Source: Clostridia bacterium (GTDB lineage: Bacteria; Bacillota; Clostridia; Oscillospirales; Acutalibacteraceae). Taken from it: a stretch of 6,800 nucleotides of DNA. Below are positions 1 through 6,011 of the stretch, piece by piece. The notes beneath the pieces are model-generated. The model ran no database searches. It was not told where the DNA came from and was given only the letters and a program-made list of their open reading frames with translations. Location of the stretch: the NCBI GenBank assembly GCA_900767015.1, contig CAAFXQ010000153.1, forward strand, positions 1 through 6,800, in the 5' to 3' direction. Within the stretch, counting starts at the first letter, position 1; every line of letters starts with the position of its first letter. The position numbers and the translations under genes were made by a program.

Positions 1-120
1 ACTTCCTTTTCCGTAGTTGTTAGTTACTGCCCCTCATTGCCTGACGTAGTGACGGTTAGTTGGGTTCTTGTTGTTAGGTTGCTTTGAAACATTTTTCCTG
101 AGCGGTAATAGGCCTAAAGG
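1..120 (-). other. Possible leader of a gene beyond the left edge
   Basis: No open frame is evident. Read on the minus strand, the last ten bases are AAAAGGAAGT, identical to the ten bases over the aldolase ribosome-binding site (2469-2478), so a minus-strand gene may start just outside the window. Upstream the strand has little secondary structure and several short CTAAC-type repeats, including CTAACAAC twice. On the plus strand TGACG occurs twice, eight bases apart (42-46 and 50-54). I see no convincing promoter. The reading as a 5' leader is an inference from the ribosome-binding-site match only. Confidence 0.35.
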
Positions 121-130
121 TGTAGCCTAA

Positions 131-177
131 TAAGCCTTCCCCTTTGGGAAAGGTGGCGGCGAAGCCGACGGAAGGGG
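131..177. repeat. Hairpin-rich intergenic repeat
   Basis: Two adjacent stem-loops are visible. The first pairs 135-141 with 146-153, seven base pairs with one bulged A and the loop CTTT. The second pairs CGGC (157-160) with GCCG (164-167) around GAA. The stretch ends in GGAAGGGG. From memory it resembles a repeat scattered through intergenic regions of clostridial gut bacteria (a CCTTCCCC hairpin followed by GGTGGC and a G+C-rich hairpin). I cannot confirm the family without a genome search. A weak 6-base inverted repeat (183-188 with 202-207) lies between it and the next palindrome. Confidence 0.5.
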
Positions 178-220
178 TAAGCTTAGCAGAAAATTACCGA
201 GTGCTAACGGTCAGCGAGGA

Positions 221-251
221 ACCCCTCTGTCAGCTAAGCTGACAGAGGGGT
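221..251. repeat. Perfect palindrome, 15-base arms
   Basis: ACCCCTCTGTCAGCT (221-235) is followed by a single A and its exact reverse complement (237-251). As RNA it would form a long stem with a tight loop on either strand. Neither strand has a T tract after it (CACCACC on plus, TTCCTCGC on minus), so it does not look like a classical intrinsic terminator. A repeat unit, or an operator for a dimeric protein, are the alternatives. Confidence 0.7.
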
Positions 252-333
252 CACCACCGCCAAACTAAATTTCATCTGCTTATCAAAAAGCTTCAGACCT
301 TTCGACAAGAATTTATAATCTGCAAGCTTCCCG

Positions 334-370
334 ACAAAGGAAAAGCCGTTCCGCAGGGGAACAGCTTTCC
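334..370 (-). terminator. Intrinsic terminator of the four-gene operon
   Basis: On the minus strand GGAAAGCTGTTCC (370-358) pairs with GGAACGGCTTTTCC (352-339) around a 5-base loop. The stem has one G-U wobble and one bulged base. It runs into a broken T-rich tail (TTTTCC, then TTTGT to 334). It is the first strong stem with a T-rich tail after the kinase stop codon and points the right way for the operon. On the plus strand the stem is followed by GTTATTAC, so termination in that direction is unlikely. Confidence 0.7.
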
Positions 371-482
371 GTTATTACAAAGTGAAAATGCGACCGCCAT
401 GTGCCCGCAGTGCCGTTTTGCTGTCATGTACCGACCCGATTTCTGGACTCTGACTTCTGATTGCTAAAATCTTCCCGGGCAC
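371..482. other. 3' untranslated region between array and terminator
   Basis: This stretch contains no gene I can support. It appears to be transcribed as part of the long 3' untranslated region of the operon. A CCCGGG palindrome lies at 474-479 beside the last heptamer of the hairpin array, possibly the remnant of a further unit. Three related heptamers sit at 442-462. Confidence 0.5.
442..462. repeat. Three tandem heptamers, TCTGGAC / TCTGACT / TCTGATT
   Basis: Three consecutive 7-base units share TCTG at their start and diverge in the last three bases (442-448, 449-455, 456-462). It is short enough to be slippage or chance. Similar TTCTGACTTCTGA-like runs are, from memory, not rare in intergenic DNA of gut Clostridia. 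Confidence 0.4.
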
Positions 483-549
483 GCTTCATGCGGCTTTGCC
501 GTGCTTCATGACGCCCGGCGTCGCTTCATGCACCGCAGGTGCGCTTCAT
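483..549 (-). repeat. Tandem 20-base array of heptamer plus variable mini-hairpins
   Basis: On the minus strand the heptamer ATGAAGC occurs four times at an exact 20-base period (549-543, 529-523, 509-503, 489-483). The three 13-base intervals all have the layout 5-base arm, 3-base loop, 5-base arm, but their sequences are unrelated: GCACC-TGC-GGTGC, GACGC-CGG-GCGTC and ACGGC-AAA-GCCGC (four pairs, outermost pair mismatched). Pairing is thus kept while sequence changes, as expected if RNA or DNA structure is selected. The array starts 10 bases after the kinase stop codon and lies inside the presumed operon transcript. I know of no named family for it. Confidence 0.85.
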
Positions 550-559
550 TTGCTTGCCA

Positions 560-1576
560 TCATGCTCTTGCGACCATTTCGCCGTACAGCTCTTTTTCTT
601 CCTTGATAAATTTCTCAATCGCTTCCACGCTCGGCATAGCCGCCGAACAGCTGTGAGCGGAAATGAGCATCGAAGCGCTTGCCGTACCGAATTCAAGGGC
701 ATCAATCATGTCCCAGCCCTCAAGCAGACAGCGGATAAACGCCGAAGCGTAGCCGTCGCCGCCGCCGAAGCCTTTCATCGCCTTGACCGGGAAGGGCTTG
801 ATAGAATAACTCTTGCCGTCATTTGTGTAGGCGGTCGAACCGTCCTTGCCGTGCTTGATGATGACGATTTTCGCACCGTAGGACTGCCAGAGCTTTGCAC
901 TTTCCTCGTCCGTCTTGCAAACACCGGTAATCGCTTCGGTCAGATCGTATTCCTCTCTCGAGCCGAGAATGATGTCGGCGTTTCTTGCGACCATCGAGTA
1001 ATAGACGGAAATTTCGTCCTTGTTCTTCCAGGTATAGGCACGATAGTCGATGTCGAAAATAACAACAACGCCGTTTTTCTTGGCGAGCATCATCGCCTTA
1101 AGAGCGGCTTCTCTTGACGGGCTTTGTGAAAGGGCGGTACCGGAAATAACAATCGCTTTTGCACTGCTTATGTATTCCTCGCTGACCTCCGACGGCTCGA
1201 GCATCAGGTCGGCAACGCCGTCCCGGTACATCAGAATACTGCTTTCGGTCGGGCTTTTGATTTCCGTAAAGGTCAGACCGATTTTTTCGCCGTTTTTGGC
1301 TCTGAAGATGTTCGAGGTGTCAATGCCGTCCTTTTTGAAGTAGTTGACAACATAGTCTCCGTGCTGGTCGTCGGAAACCTTTCCGATAAAGCCGACCTTT
1401 TTGCCGAGCCTTGCAAGACCGACGGCAATATTCGCCGGGGAACCGCCGACGTACTTGTTAAAGTTGCAGCTTTCGCTTAACGGGCGGTTCATGTCGGTGG
1501 GGTTAAAGTCGATGGCGACTCTTCCGATAGGGATTACGTCAAGGGGCTTGGACTCGTCGAATTGAACATATTTCAT
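560..1576 (-). CDS. iolC: IolC-type 5-dehydro-2-deoxygluconokinase (PfkB family)
   Basis: A cytoplasmic sugar kinase of 338 residues. The family phosphorylates 5-dehydro-2-deoxy-D-gluconate with ATP in myo-inositol catabolism. The first PfkB signature is at residues 41-58 (KYVGGSPANIAVGLARLG), and DDQHG at 69-73 and LMYRD at 115-119 match IolC as I remember the Bacillus protein. The ATP/anion-hole loop is at 270-275 as FGGGDG, with catalytic base Asp274; most relatives have GAGD. The ATG at 1576 is chosen because AGGAAG (1590-1585) lies 8 bases upstream and homology begins at MKYVQF; the in-frame extension to 1705 would overlap the aldolase gene and looks unlike protein. It starts 40 bases after the aldolase stop and is probably last in the operon. 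Family is sure; substrate is inferred from similarity and from the adjoining aldolase. Confidence 0.88.
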   Translation of the reverse strand: MKYVQFDESKPLDVIPIGRVAIDFNPTDMNRPLSESCNFNKYVGGSPANIAVGLARLGKKVGFIGKVSDDQHGDYVVNYFKKDGIDTSNIFRAKNGEKIGLTFTEIKSPTESSILMYRDGVADLMLEPSEVSEEYISSAKAIVISGTALSQSPSREAALKAMMLAKKNGVVVIFDIDYRAYTWKNKDEISVYYSMVARNADIILGSREEYDLTEAITGVCKTDEESAKLWQSYGAKIVIIKHGKDGSTAYTNDGKSYSIKPFPVKAMKGFGGGDGYASAFIRCLLEGWDMIDALEFGTASASMLISAHSCSAAMPSVEAIEKFIKEEKELYGEMVARA

Positions 1577-1584
1577 AATGCTTT

Positions 1585-1609
1585 CTTCCTTTCGGTTTTT
1601 TTGATTATA
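1585..1609 (-). promoter_or_regulatory. iolC ribosome-binding site and a -10-like TATAAT
   Basis: The 40-base gap between aldolase and kinase holds AGGAAG (1590-1585), 8 bases before the kinase ATG, and a perfect TATAAT (1609-1604) further upstream. At 17-base spacing the -35 position reads CGGAAA, which matches the TTGACA consensus poorly. The ribosome-binding site is firm. An internal promoter for the kinase is only possible, and an A+T-rich gap can contain TATAAT by chance. Confidence 0.35.
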
Positions 1610-1616
1610 TTGTGAT

Positions 1617-2462
1617 TCATTCGGCTTTTCCGACCGAATAAAAAATTTCCATGTGTTTCTTTGCGTTTTCGTAGGCACCGATGATTTCGGCGGTGTGAAG
1701 ATCATAGTAGCCGTTGATCTTTCCGCTTGCGTAGGCTTCTCTTACGCTTCTTTCAACGCTGTCGAACGTCGCGGTTGCAATATTGATTTTCTTGATGCCG
1801 TTCTGATGACACTTGATAAAGTCCTGCGGGCTGATACCCGTACCGCCGTGAAGAACGAGCGGTGTATCAACGCTTGCGTGAACCTTTTCGAGAATATCAA
1901 ACCGAAGAACCGGCTCGTGCTTGTAGTTGCCGTGGGCGTTGCCGATTGCGATGGCAAGCGCATCAACACCCGTTTCGACGGCAAACCGAACCGCCTGCTC
2001 GGGCGAGGTACAGTGCATTTCGATATCGACACTACCGTCCTCACTTCCGCCGACACAGCCGATTTCCGCTTCAACAGCGGCGTCGTAGTCCTTTGCCATC
2101 TCGACAACCTCCCTGGTAATTCTTATGTTCTCTTCAAGCGGAAGATGAGAGCCGTCGAACATGACCGAGGTAAAGCCGATATCAAGTGCCTGACTGATGC
2201 AGTCGAGCGTTGTGCCGTGGTCAAGATGAACCGCAACGGGCACATCGGCTTCCTCCGCCGCCGCAAGCATCAACGGACCGATCAAAGCCAGCGGCGAATG
2301 GTTGAGCCTGACCTCGGCGATCTGAAGAATGATCGGGGAACGGGTTTCCTCGGCGGCCTTGATGACACCCAAAACCATCTCCATATTTGCGACACTGAAC
2401 GAGCCGACGGCGTAATTTTTTTCTTTTGCGTCTTGTAAAAGATCTCTTAAATTTGCAAGCAT
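1617..2462 (-). CDS. Class II (zinc) ketose-phosphate aldolase, IolJ/GatY/Fba-like
   Basis: A cytoplasmic (beta/alpha)8 aldolase of 281 residues, the usual size for the short class II group. Visible active-site features are HLDHG (79-83) with catalytic Asp81 and zinc ligand His82, VEAEIG (130-135) ahead of the mobile loop, zinc ligands His177 (GNAHG) and His205 (LHGGTG), and NIAT (227-230). Beside an IolC-type kinase the likely reaction is cleavage of 6-phospho-5-dehydro-2-deoxygluconate to dihydroxyacetone phosphate and malonate semialdehyde (IolJ role). Against a firm name, NIAT resembles the NVAT of tagatose-bisphosphate aldolases more than the NIDT of fructose-bisphosphate aldolases or the NINT I recall for Bacillus IolJ. 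The start at 2462 is supported by AAGGAAG 7 bases upstream (2476-2470), which directly follows the permease stop codon; this implies co-transcription and perhaps translational coupling. Family is certain, substrate is not. Confidence 0.88.
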   Translation of the reverse strand: MLANLRDLLQDAKEKNYAVGSFSVANMEMVLGVIKAAEETRSPIILQIAEVRLNHSPLALIGPLMLAAAEEADVPVAVHLDHGTTLDCISQALDIGFTSVMFDGSHLPLEENIRITREVVEMAKDYDAAVEAEIGCVGGSEDGSVDIEMHCTSPEQAVRFAVETGVDALAIAIGNAHGNYKHEPVLRFDILEKVHASVDTPLVLHGGTGISPQDFIKCHQNGIKKINIATATFDSVERSVREAYASGKINGYYDLHTAEIIGAYENAKKHMEIFYSVGKAE

Positions 2463-2469
2463 ATTCCTA

Positions 2470-2476
2470 CTTCCTT
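2470..2476 (-). promoter_or_regulatory. Ribosome-binding site of the aldolase gene
   Basis: AAGGAAG lies 7 bases before the aldolase ATG and begins one base past the run that follows the permease TAA (2480-2478). Ribosomes ending the permease would stop on top of it, so coupled translation is plausible. There is no room for a promoter between the genes. Confidence 0.8.
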
Positions 2477-2477
2477 T

Positions 2478-5400
2478 TTATTCGATGGATTTTAACGATT
2501 CAACCATATTGACTTTGTTGAGCGTCCGCTTTAAAACAAGATTGACAACCAACGAGAATCCGATCGAAAGAACCGCCGCAAGAATGAAGCCCATCACGCC
2601 GATGTTCCGGCCGAACATGATGACATCTACTTCACTGACGGCAATAACGATCCGATGAAGCACAATCCCCGAAAATAAGCCGATAAACGTTCCGATAACG
2701 GTCAGCATCAGGTTTTCACGGAAAATATACGCCGAGGTTTCCGCCTTGGTAAAGCCGAGCACCTTGATCGTCGCAATCTCCTTGATACGCTCATGGATGT
2801 TAATGGTTGATAAATTGTAAAGGACAATAAATGCCAGAAGAGCGGCGCATATCATCATAATAAGGGAAATGAAATTCAGACTGTTTAGAACATTTTCAAA
2901 CATCGTCTGAATATCGGTTGAAAACGCCACGGAACTGATTTCGTAGTTATCGATAAGCCGGGAAGAAAGCTCCGCTTTTTGCTGATCGCTGATACCCGTC
3001 GCAAAATTCGCCATGATATAGTTGTATTTCGGATTGGTTCCGAACAGCGAGGCGTAAACCTCTTTCGACATAAAAAGATAGTGGAAAGTGTAATTTTCCG
3101 CAATCGCCGCCACCGGAATATTGACCGGTCGGTCATCAAGCTTGATCGTAACACTGTCCCCGACACCGACATTCAGCTTTTTCGCAAGCTTTTGCGTGAT
3201 GACGGCTCCGGTTGAAGGCAAAACAAGCGTTTCCCCTGTCTTACAGTCACGCAGTCTCATGTAATTGGAAATCGCCGCACTGTCTTCGGGAACAAAGAGA
3301 TAGGTTTCCATCTTTTCGTCGCTGAACGCACTGGTGGAATCGTACACTTTCATATAGTTGAGCATACTCGTTCCGACCTCGGACTGTTCGTTGACAATCG
3401 TAAGCGGTTTACATTCCGAAATCGTCGGGTCAAAAGAGCCGTTGAGAATAACCTGCATATCGTAGCAGACGATACTGTCCTCGTCCGTAAACTGCTTGTC
3501 AAACGCTGTTTCGATCGAATTGCTCAGACCGAAGCTTGCAACCAGAAGCGAGGTACAGCCCATGACGCCGATAACTGCCATGATAAAACGCTTTTTGTTC
3601 CGGAAAACGTTTCGCATGGTAACCTTTGTCGTAAAGCTGAGTTTTGACCAAAGTCTGGGGAACTTTTCAAGGAAGATTCGCTTTCCGATTTTCGGTGCTT
3701 TCGGGCGCATCAAAGCCGAAGCCGGCGTTTTCAGGCTGGCACGGCTTGCAAAATAAGACGCACCGACCGTCGTCAGAACCGAAAGCAGAATTCCGATAAC
3801 GGCATACTTCATCTGATAGCGTATCGTGATGGCGGGCATATCGAACATAATGGAAAAGGCCGAGGTAAGAGCCGTCGGGAAAACGGCAAAGCCCAAAAAC
3901 GTACCCGCTATCGAGCCGAAGAAGCTTGCAATAAACGCATAGATGATATATTTTTTAACGATTTCTTTTTCTGTAAAGCCCAAGGCCTTTAGTGTGCCGA
4001 GCTGTGTTCTTTCGTCCTCAACCATTCTTGTCATGGTATTCAGACAGACAAGAGCGGCTACAATAAAGAAAAACCACGGGAAAATCAGCGAAAGAGCAGC
4101 CGTTCTGTCGGCCATCGCCTTATATTCCGAATACCCCGTAAGGGCTTCGTCTCTGTCCTGCACATACCATTTCGCATCGTCAAGTCCGAGCAGGAAATTA
4201 TTGGCGTCCTGAAGCCGTGCCCGTGCGGATTCAAGCTTGGAAAGCGCCTGCGTCTTCGCCTCTTCGAACTCCTGCTGAACGGTCGGCGCCTTCGCTTTGG
4301 CGAGCTGAAGATTGGTTTCGTAGTTCGTGATCTGATTTTTGAGATCCGAAAGCTGAGAGAGAACTTCAAGCTCACCGATCTGAATATCATAGCCTGCACT
4401 TGTCAGTTCCTTTTCTGCTTCGGCAAGCTCTTCCTCCGCACCGGAAAGAGAGGCTTTGACCTCTTTCAGCTTTTCAACAAGCTTTGCCGCCTCGTCAAGC
4501 TCCGCCTTTTTATCGGCAAGCTCAGCGTTCGCCTGTGCAAGGTCAGCTTTCGTTGCGGCAAGCTTTTCTTCAAGCGTCTGAAGCTGCGGTTCAAGATAAG
4601 CGGATATCTCCTTTGCCGTTCCGACTGCAGTGAAGCCTCTGATATTATTTATGATATCGTCGACCTCCTGGCCGACAAGACCTGACTGTTCAAAACGGTT
4701 GATAATGTCGCTTGCGTTGCCTGTCTGCTTACCGTCAAGCTGATCGACAGCCGCTCTTGTTGTTGCCACAAGGTTTTCAAGATACGATACGGTAGCGCTG
4801 AAGGTCGACACCTGCGTTTTGGCAACATTGTATTGGGTTACGGCGTTTTTATAGTCGGTTTCCGCCGTCGCATATTTTTCAACAAGCGCTTTGGCTTCGT
4901 TATATTCGTTTCGTTTTTCTTCCCATTTTGCGTACTGCTCGGAGTGTTCGAGCTTGTTTTCATCAATTGTATTACCGGCCTCGGTCGCTTTTTCATTATA
5001 TTGCGCCTTATATTCGGCAAGCTTTTCGTCGCCGTTTTCCGCCATATCCAAAATGGTTTCGACCTGCTTTTCGCCCTCGGCTATCTGTTTTTCAACCGAC
5101 ACCTTTGTCTCGGCATACTCTTTTTCGCCGTCAGCTACTTTTTGTGCATATTCCGCCTTAAGCGGCTCGACTCGTTTTTCAAGCCGTTCGGAAGAGATTG
5201 ATTGCATAAAATCCGTATACGGTGCGACAAAATTGTCGTATTCGTCGCTGTACGGGTCATAAGCTGCTGAGCCCGTAAGCTTGATAAGCACCGAGGAATA
5301 ATAATCAGCCGTAAAATTTTCGGCGGGGACATAAATAAACGTTCCGAGCTTTCCGGTTCCGATCGAGGTCGCACCTCTTTCATAAGACATGAAAACCGGC

Positions 5401-5990
5401 GTGCGGATAATACCCGTAATGACATATTCCGTATTTTTCAAAGACGCCGAAATATCCGAATTTTCGCCCTCCACGGTTATGATTGAGCCGATCTGAAATT
5501 CCTCCGGCGTCGAAAGCGTGCTTTGGTCAACCACACACTGATTTTCTGTTGTCGGCCAGTTGCCTTCGGTCAGCTGCGGCCGGTTGATATACGTCCGGTC
5601 GTCCTCTCCGTTTTCGGCGGCGATGGCCTTTTGCATATCAAGACTCATGACCCGCACCGTAAGAAACGAGCCGTCGATATCGCTCAGGTTTTCTCCGTTG
5701 ACCTTTACTTTGCCGTCAACATATTTTTCGCCGCTGATCTGTTCGACACCCTGAACCGTTTTCATCACTTCGATATCGTCGTCCGTCAAACCGGCGGTCG
5801 AAATAATCCGCAGATCCGTCGCATTCGAATCGATATAATACTGTGCGGCCGTTTCGAGCATATCCGGCGAGGTGGCATTCATGCCGGCAAAAAAGCTGAT
5901 ACCGAGAGCCACGATAGCGACGATCGAAAAGAATCTTGAGCTTGTCCGGCTGATCGTTCTGACGGTATCCTTGAATAAGGAGTTGTTCAT
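2478..5990 (-). CDS. FtsX-like ABC transporter permease with extracytoplasmic coiled coil
   Basis: A membrane protein of 1170 residues with a duplicated FtsX plan. Membrane segments by eye lie near residues 19-38, 630-651, 682-705, 728-748, 801-823, 1037-1060, 1092-1113 and 1130-1155. A MacB-like outer domain occupies about 40-265. Two charged, alanine- and glutamate-rich helical runs (about 270-412 and 460-605) flank a non-helical tip, suggesting an antiparallel coiled-coil hairpin. A second outer domain is at about 830-1030. The two FtsX repeats show matching coupling motifs: ERTQLGTLKALGF (660-672) and ERIKEIATIKVLGF (1067-1080). Such permeases partner MacB/LolD-type ATPases, here encoded 21 bases upstream, and use ATP to move extracytoplasmic parts rather than pass a solute through a channel. 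An in-frame GTG at 5999 is a less likely start, because the GAGGTG containing it is the ribosome-binding site for the ATG at 5990. The substrate or client cannot be read from sequence. Confidence 0.9.
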   Translation of the reverse strand: MNNSLFKDTVRTISRTSSRFFSIVAIVALGISFFAGMNATSPDMLETAAQYYIDSNATDLRIISTAGLTDDDIEVMKTVQGVEQISGEKYVDGKVKVNGENLSDIDGSFLTVRVMSLDMQKAIAAENGEDDRTYINRPQLTEGNWPTTENQCVVDQSTLSTPEEFQIGSIITVEGENSDISASLKNTEYVITGIIRTPVFMSYERGATSIGTGKLGTFIYVPAENFTADYYSSVLIKLTGSAAYDPYSDEYDNFVAPYTDFMQSISSERLEKRVEPLKAEYAQKVADGEKEYAETKVSVEKQIAEGEKQVETILDMAENGDEKLAEYKAQYNEKATEAGNTIDENKLEHSEQYAKWEEKRNEYNEAKALVEKYATAETDYKNAVTQYNVAKTQVSTFSATVSYLENLVATTRAAVDQLDGKQTGNASDIINRFEQSGLVGQEVDDIINNIRGFTAVGTAKEISAYLEPQLQTLEEKLAATKADLAQANAELADKKAELDEAAKLVEKLKEVKASLSGAEEELAEAEKELTSAGYDIQIGELEVLSQLSDLKNQITNYETNLQLAKAKAPTVQQEFEEAKTQALSKLESARARLQDANNFLLGLDDAKWYVQDRDEALTGYSEYKAMADRTAALSLIFPWFFFIVAALVCLNTMTRMVEDERTQLGTLKALGFTEKEIVKKYIIYAFIASFFGSIAGTFLGFAVFPTALTSAFSIMFDMPAITIRYQMKYAVIGILLSVLTTVGASYFASRASLKTPASALMRPKAPKIGKRIFLEKFPRLWSKLSFTTKVTMRNVFRNKKRFIMAVIGVMGCTSLLVASFGLSNSIETAFDKQFTDEDSIVCYDMQVILNGSFDPTISECKPLTIVNEQSEVGTSMLNYMKVYDSTSAFSDEKMETYLFVPEDSAAISNYMRLRDCKTGETLVLPSTGAVITQKLAKKLNVGVGDSVTIKLDDRPVNIPVAAIAENYTFHYLFMSKEVYASLFGTNPKYNYIMANFATGISDQQKAELSSRLIDNYEISSVAFSTDIQTMFENVLNSLNFISLIMMICAALLAFIVLYNLSTINIHERIKEIATIKVLGFTKAETSAYIFRENLMLTVIGTFIGLFSGIVLHRIVIAVSEVDVIMFGRNIGVMGFILAAVLSIGFSLVVNLVLKRTLNKVNMVESLKSIE

Positions 5991-5996
5991 AATTTT

Positions 5997-6002
5997 CACC
6001 TC
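5997..6002 (-). promoter_or_regulatory. Ribosome-binding site deciding the permease start
   Basis: GAGGTG lies 6 bases before the ATG at 5990. An in-frame GTG (5999-5997) falls inside this motif and has no good site of its own, so the protein should begin MNNSLFK. The site lies in the 21-base gap after the ATPase stop codon. Confidence 0.75.
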
Positions 6003-6011
6003 AAAAAACGC

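Noticed and set aside
221..251. Palindrome as an intrinsic terminator
   Set aside because: No T tract follows on either strand, and a better-formed terminator for the operon already lies at 334-370.
261..271. CAAACTAAATT matched in inverted orientation at 6768-6778, each beside a palindrome, suggesting ends of one mobile element
   Set aside because: Eleven-base matches are expected by chance in a window this size, the order relative to the palindromes is not mirrored, and no transposase or target duplication is visible.
483..549. CRISPR array
   Set aside because: The constant part is only 7 bases, and the variable parts are self-complementary 13-mers, unlike spacers. No cas genes are present.
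1577..1705. N-terminal extension of the kinase by 43 residues
   Set aside because: It would overlap the aldolase coding region by about 90 bases, has low-complexity basic content unlike any kinase, and passes through the true ribosome-binding site. The ATG at 1576 matches the family start.
1653..2438. A long plus-strand reading frame (261 codons) opposite the aldolase gene
   Set aside because: It is fully antisense to a gene with intact class II aldolase motifs. Its translation is rich in Arg, Val and Asp with no recognisable domain, and no ribosome-binding site is evident. The same applies to the plus-strand frames at 539-1117, 5523-5939 and 4833-5262 and the alternative minus frames at 1742-2107 and 4085-4399.
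2478..2500. Hidden promoter between permease and aldolase
   Set aside because: The 15-base gap is occupied by the ribosome-binding site, and I see no -10/-35 pair in the end of the permease gene.
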